Part shown: positions 7,676 to 8,797 of the stretch, one piece after another
Layout: every line of letters begins with the position of its first letter
Numbering within the stretch: the first letter of the stretch is position 1
NCBI GenBank assembly: GCA_012032855.1
Contig: JAAUQA010000106.1
Coordinates: forward strand, 1-8,797
Length of the DNA: 8,797 bases
From: Candidatus Competibacteraceae bacterium
GTDB taxonomy: Bacteria > Pseudomonadota > Gammaproteobacteria > Competibacterales > Competibacteraceae
Direction of reading: 5' to 3'
Made by a program: the position numbers and the translations under genes
The notes under the pieces: model-generated
What the model was told of the DNA's origin: nothing
The model's database searches: none
Seen by the model: the letters and a program-made list of their open reading frames with translations, nothing else

Positions 7676-8085
7676 TGAAAAGACCGGCTAACTACCACGG
7701 ATTTTCGTTGCTGGAAGTGCTAGTAGCATTCGCTATTTTGAGTTTGACGTTAGGCGTATTGTTGCAAGTCTTTGCTACCGGCTTACGCAACACGGCGAAT
7801 GCGGAAGACTATACTCGGGCGGTTATGCAGGCGGAGTCCCTCTTGGCTCAGGTGGGGATTACCCTGCCGGTAGAATCTCAACAAGGGGAGCTTGATGATC
7901 GTTTCCAATGGCGCATCACCGTGACACCCTTCCCGATTGAGACTATCTTGGATCCCGAAACGCCGACCGAGACTTTACGCTTTACCCCCTATCAAGTGGT
8001 CGCGGAAGTCTCCTGGTCCGCTGGGGCTTCTCAGGCGCGTTCCGTTACGCTTGAAACCCTGCGCGTGTTACCCGTTGAGCCTTGA
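7675..8085 (+). CDS. gspI: Type II secretion system minor pseudopilin GspI
   Basis: Minor pseudopilin that forms the tip complex with GspJ and GspK and starts pseudopilus assembly. The 136-residue precursor has leader MKRPANYHG, cleavage after G9, motif G|FSLLEVLVAFAIL with E14, and the GspI-like stretch QAESLLAQVG followed by FQWRITVTPF. The length agrees with the family (about 120-140). The start ATG shares its A with the TGA of gspH (TGATG), indicating translational coupling. The stop at 8083-8085 lies just ahead of gspJ. Confidence 0.93.
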   Translation: MKRPANYHGFSLLEVLVAFAILSLTLGVLLQVFATGLRNTANAEDYTRAVMQAESLLAQVGITLPVESQQGELDDRFQWRITVTPFPIETILDPETPTETLRFTPYQVVAEVSWSAGASQARSVTLETLRVLPVEP

Positions 8086-8090
8086 TTGCC

Positions 8091-8693
8091 ATGCACCGAT
8101 CCGGCGGCTTTACACTGTTGGAATTGCTCATTGCAATGAGTTTAATGGGCATCGTTCTGGTCATGGTCTATGGTGGTCTGCGTTTCGGTATGCGCGGCTG
8201 GGAGAGTGGTGAACAACATGCCGTCCGCCTGAACGATATCCAACTGGCTCAGGATTTCATTCGTCGCCAGTTGCGTCAGTCCGTATCCGTGTTTCGCAAC
8301 GATGAGCAAGAGGGACGGCGGGTTGTCGTATTCGAGGGGGACACCCAAAGTTTGAGCATAGTCACGCCTATGCTGGAGTACCTCGGGCAGGGGGGCTTGT
8401 ATGTGGTGCGCATCGACCGGGTGGAAGCGGAAGAGGTTGGTTACCTGCGGTTGCGCTGGCATCCCTTTCGGCCCAACGAAGAAGATGATCGGGAAGAGGA
8501 TGCGCAGGAAACCATTGTGTTAGACCAGCTGAGCCAACTAGAGTGGGCGTATTACGGCTTTGAGCAAGACGCACAGGAACCCGCTTGGTATGATCGCTGG
8601 GAGAACGATCAACAGCGACCGCTGCTGGTGCGTCTGAGTTGGGCGATGCAGGGACAGCCGTGGCCTGATGTGTTGGTACCGCTAACCGACTAA
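8091..8693 (+). CDS. gspJ: Type II secretion system minor pseudopilin GspJ
   Basis: Minor pseudopilin of the tip complex with GspI and GspK. The precursor has 200 residues from ATG 8091, with a very short leader MHRSGG, cleavage after G6, and motif G|FTLLELLIAMSLMGIVL with E11 as the +5 glutamate. The body carries the GspJ hallmarks of FGMRGWESG, LAQDFIRRQLRQSV and a late LSQLEWAYYG region, then LLVRLSWAMQGQPWPDVLVPL at the end. An acidic stretch (NEEDDREEDAQE) around residues 128-139 forms a probable surface loop. An in-frame TTG at 8082 would overlap the gspI stop by 4 bases and add only three residues (M-I-A), so the start is uncertain by that amount. The ribosome site is weak for either choice, which suggests coupling to gspI translation. 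Confidence 0.93.
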   Translation: MHRSGGFTLLELLIAMSLMGIVLVMVYGGLRFGMRGWESGEQHAVRLNDIQLAQDFIRRQLRQSVSVFRNDEQEGRRVVVFEGDTQSLSIVTPMLEYLGQGGLYVVRIDRVEAEEVGYLRLRWHPFRPNEEDDREEDAQETIVLDQLSQLEWAYYGFEQDAQEPAWYDRWENDQQRPLLVRLSWAMQGQPWPDVLVPLTD

Positions 8694-8699
8694 CCACTC

Positions 8700-8797
8700 A
8701 TGGTCAAGCCAACCATTCGCCAACAAGGCATCGTTTTGGTCATCGTGCTCTGGATCATCACGTTGTTGAGCGTCATGGCCGCCAGTTTCTCCTATTC
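8700..8797 (+). CDS. gspK: Type II secretion system minor pseudopilin GspK, N-terminal fragment cut by the window edge
   Basis: Only the first 32 codons are present. They read MVKPTIRQQ, then G|IVLVIVLWIITLLSVMAASF, the prepilin leader and membrane helix of a GspK-type protein. Cleavage is expected after G10. The +5 position is isoleucine, not glutamate, as is characteristic of GspK, the pseudopilin that caps the tip. The start is 6 bases after gspJ, with no strong ribosome site. The partial length limits confidence, but position and sequence both fit. Confidence 0.88.
   Translation, partial: MVKPTIRQQGIVLVIVLWIITLLSVMAASFSY

Noticed and set aside
243..8697. Antisense and alternate-frame open frames of 60-172 codons throughout
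   Set aside because: All lie over well-recognised genes, have no ribosome site or family-like sequence, and are explained as shadows of the real coding frames.

Overview
The window is a single co-directional (+ strand) stretch of a bacterial chromosome with almost no non-coding DNA. The type II secretion genes, the rfb set and moderate GC (mid-50s by eye) suggest a Gammaproteobacterium. The gspE-first order without gspC upstream resembles the Xanthomonas xps type and environmental Chromatiales/Competibacter-like genomes. This placement is inference only.

Layout: (1) positions 16-1418, a bifunctional MaoC-like enoyl-CoA hydratase / phosphate acetyl(butyryl)transferase. (2) 1441-3736, three of the four dTDP-L-rhamnose genes in the order rfbA, rfbC, rfbD; the dehydratase gene rfbB is not in the window. 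(3) 3787 to the window end, a type II secretion operon: gspE (ATPase), gspF (inner-membrane platform), gspG (major pseudopilin), gspH, gspI, gspJ (minor pseudopilins) and the first 98 bases of gspK. The 50-base gap between rfbD and gspE is the only plausible place for an internal promoter; it holds an extended -10-like sequence and a weak inverted repeat.

How the genes work together: RfbA makes dTDP-glucose. After dehydration by RfbB (elsewhere), RfbC epimerises and RfbD reduces the product to dTDP-L-rhamnose for surface polysaccharide. GspE hydrolyses ATP in the cytoplasm and works through GspF to assemble a GspG pseudopilus, with a tip of GspH, I, J and K, that moves folded proteins across the outer membrane. 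The first gene belongs to acyl-CoA/acyl-phosphate metabolism and has no evident link to the others.

The most notable observation is that three of the nine complete genes (MaoC-PTA, rfbC, gspF) are each broken by an apparent loss of one base, in or next to a short homopolymer. Restoring one base in each gives a full-length protein with the family's conserved motifs and usual length. This pattern favours sequencing or consensus indels over pseudogenes. I found no mobile element, CRISPR array, RNA gene or convincing undescribed system; the gene content is conventional.
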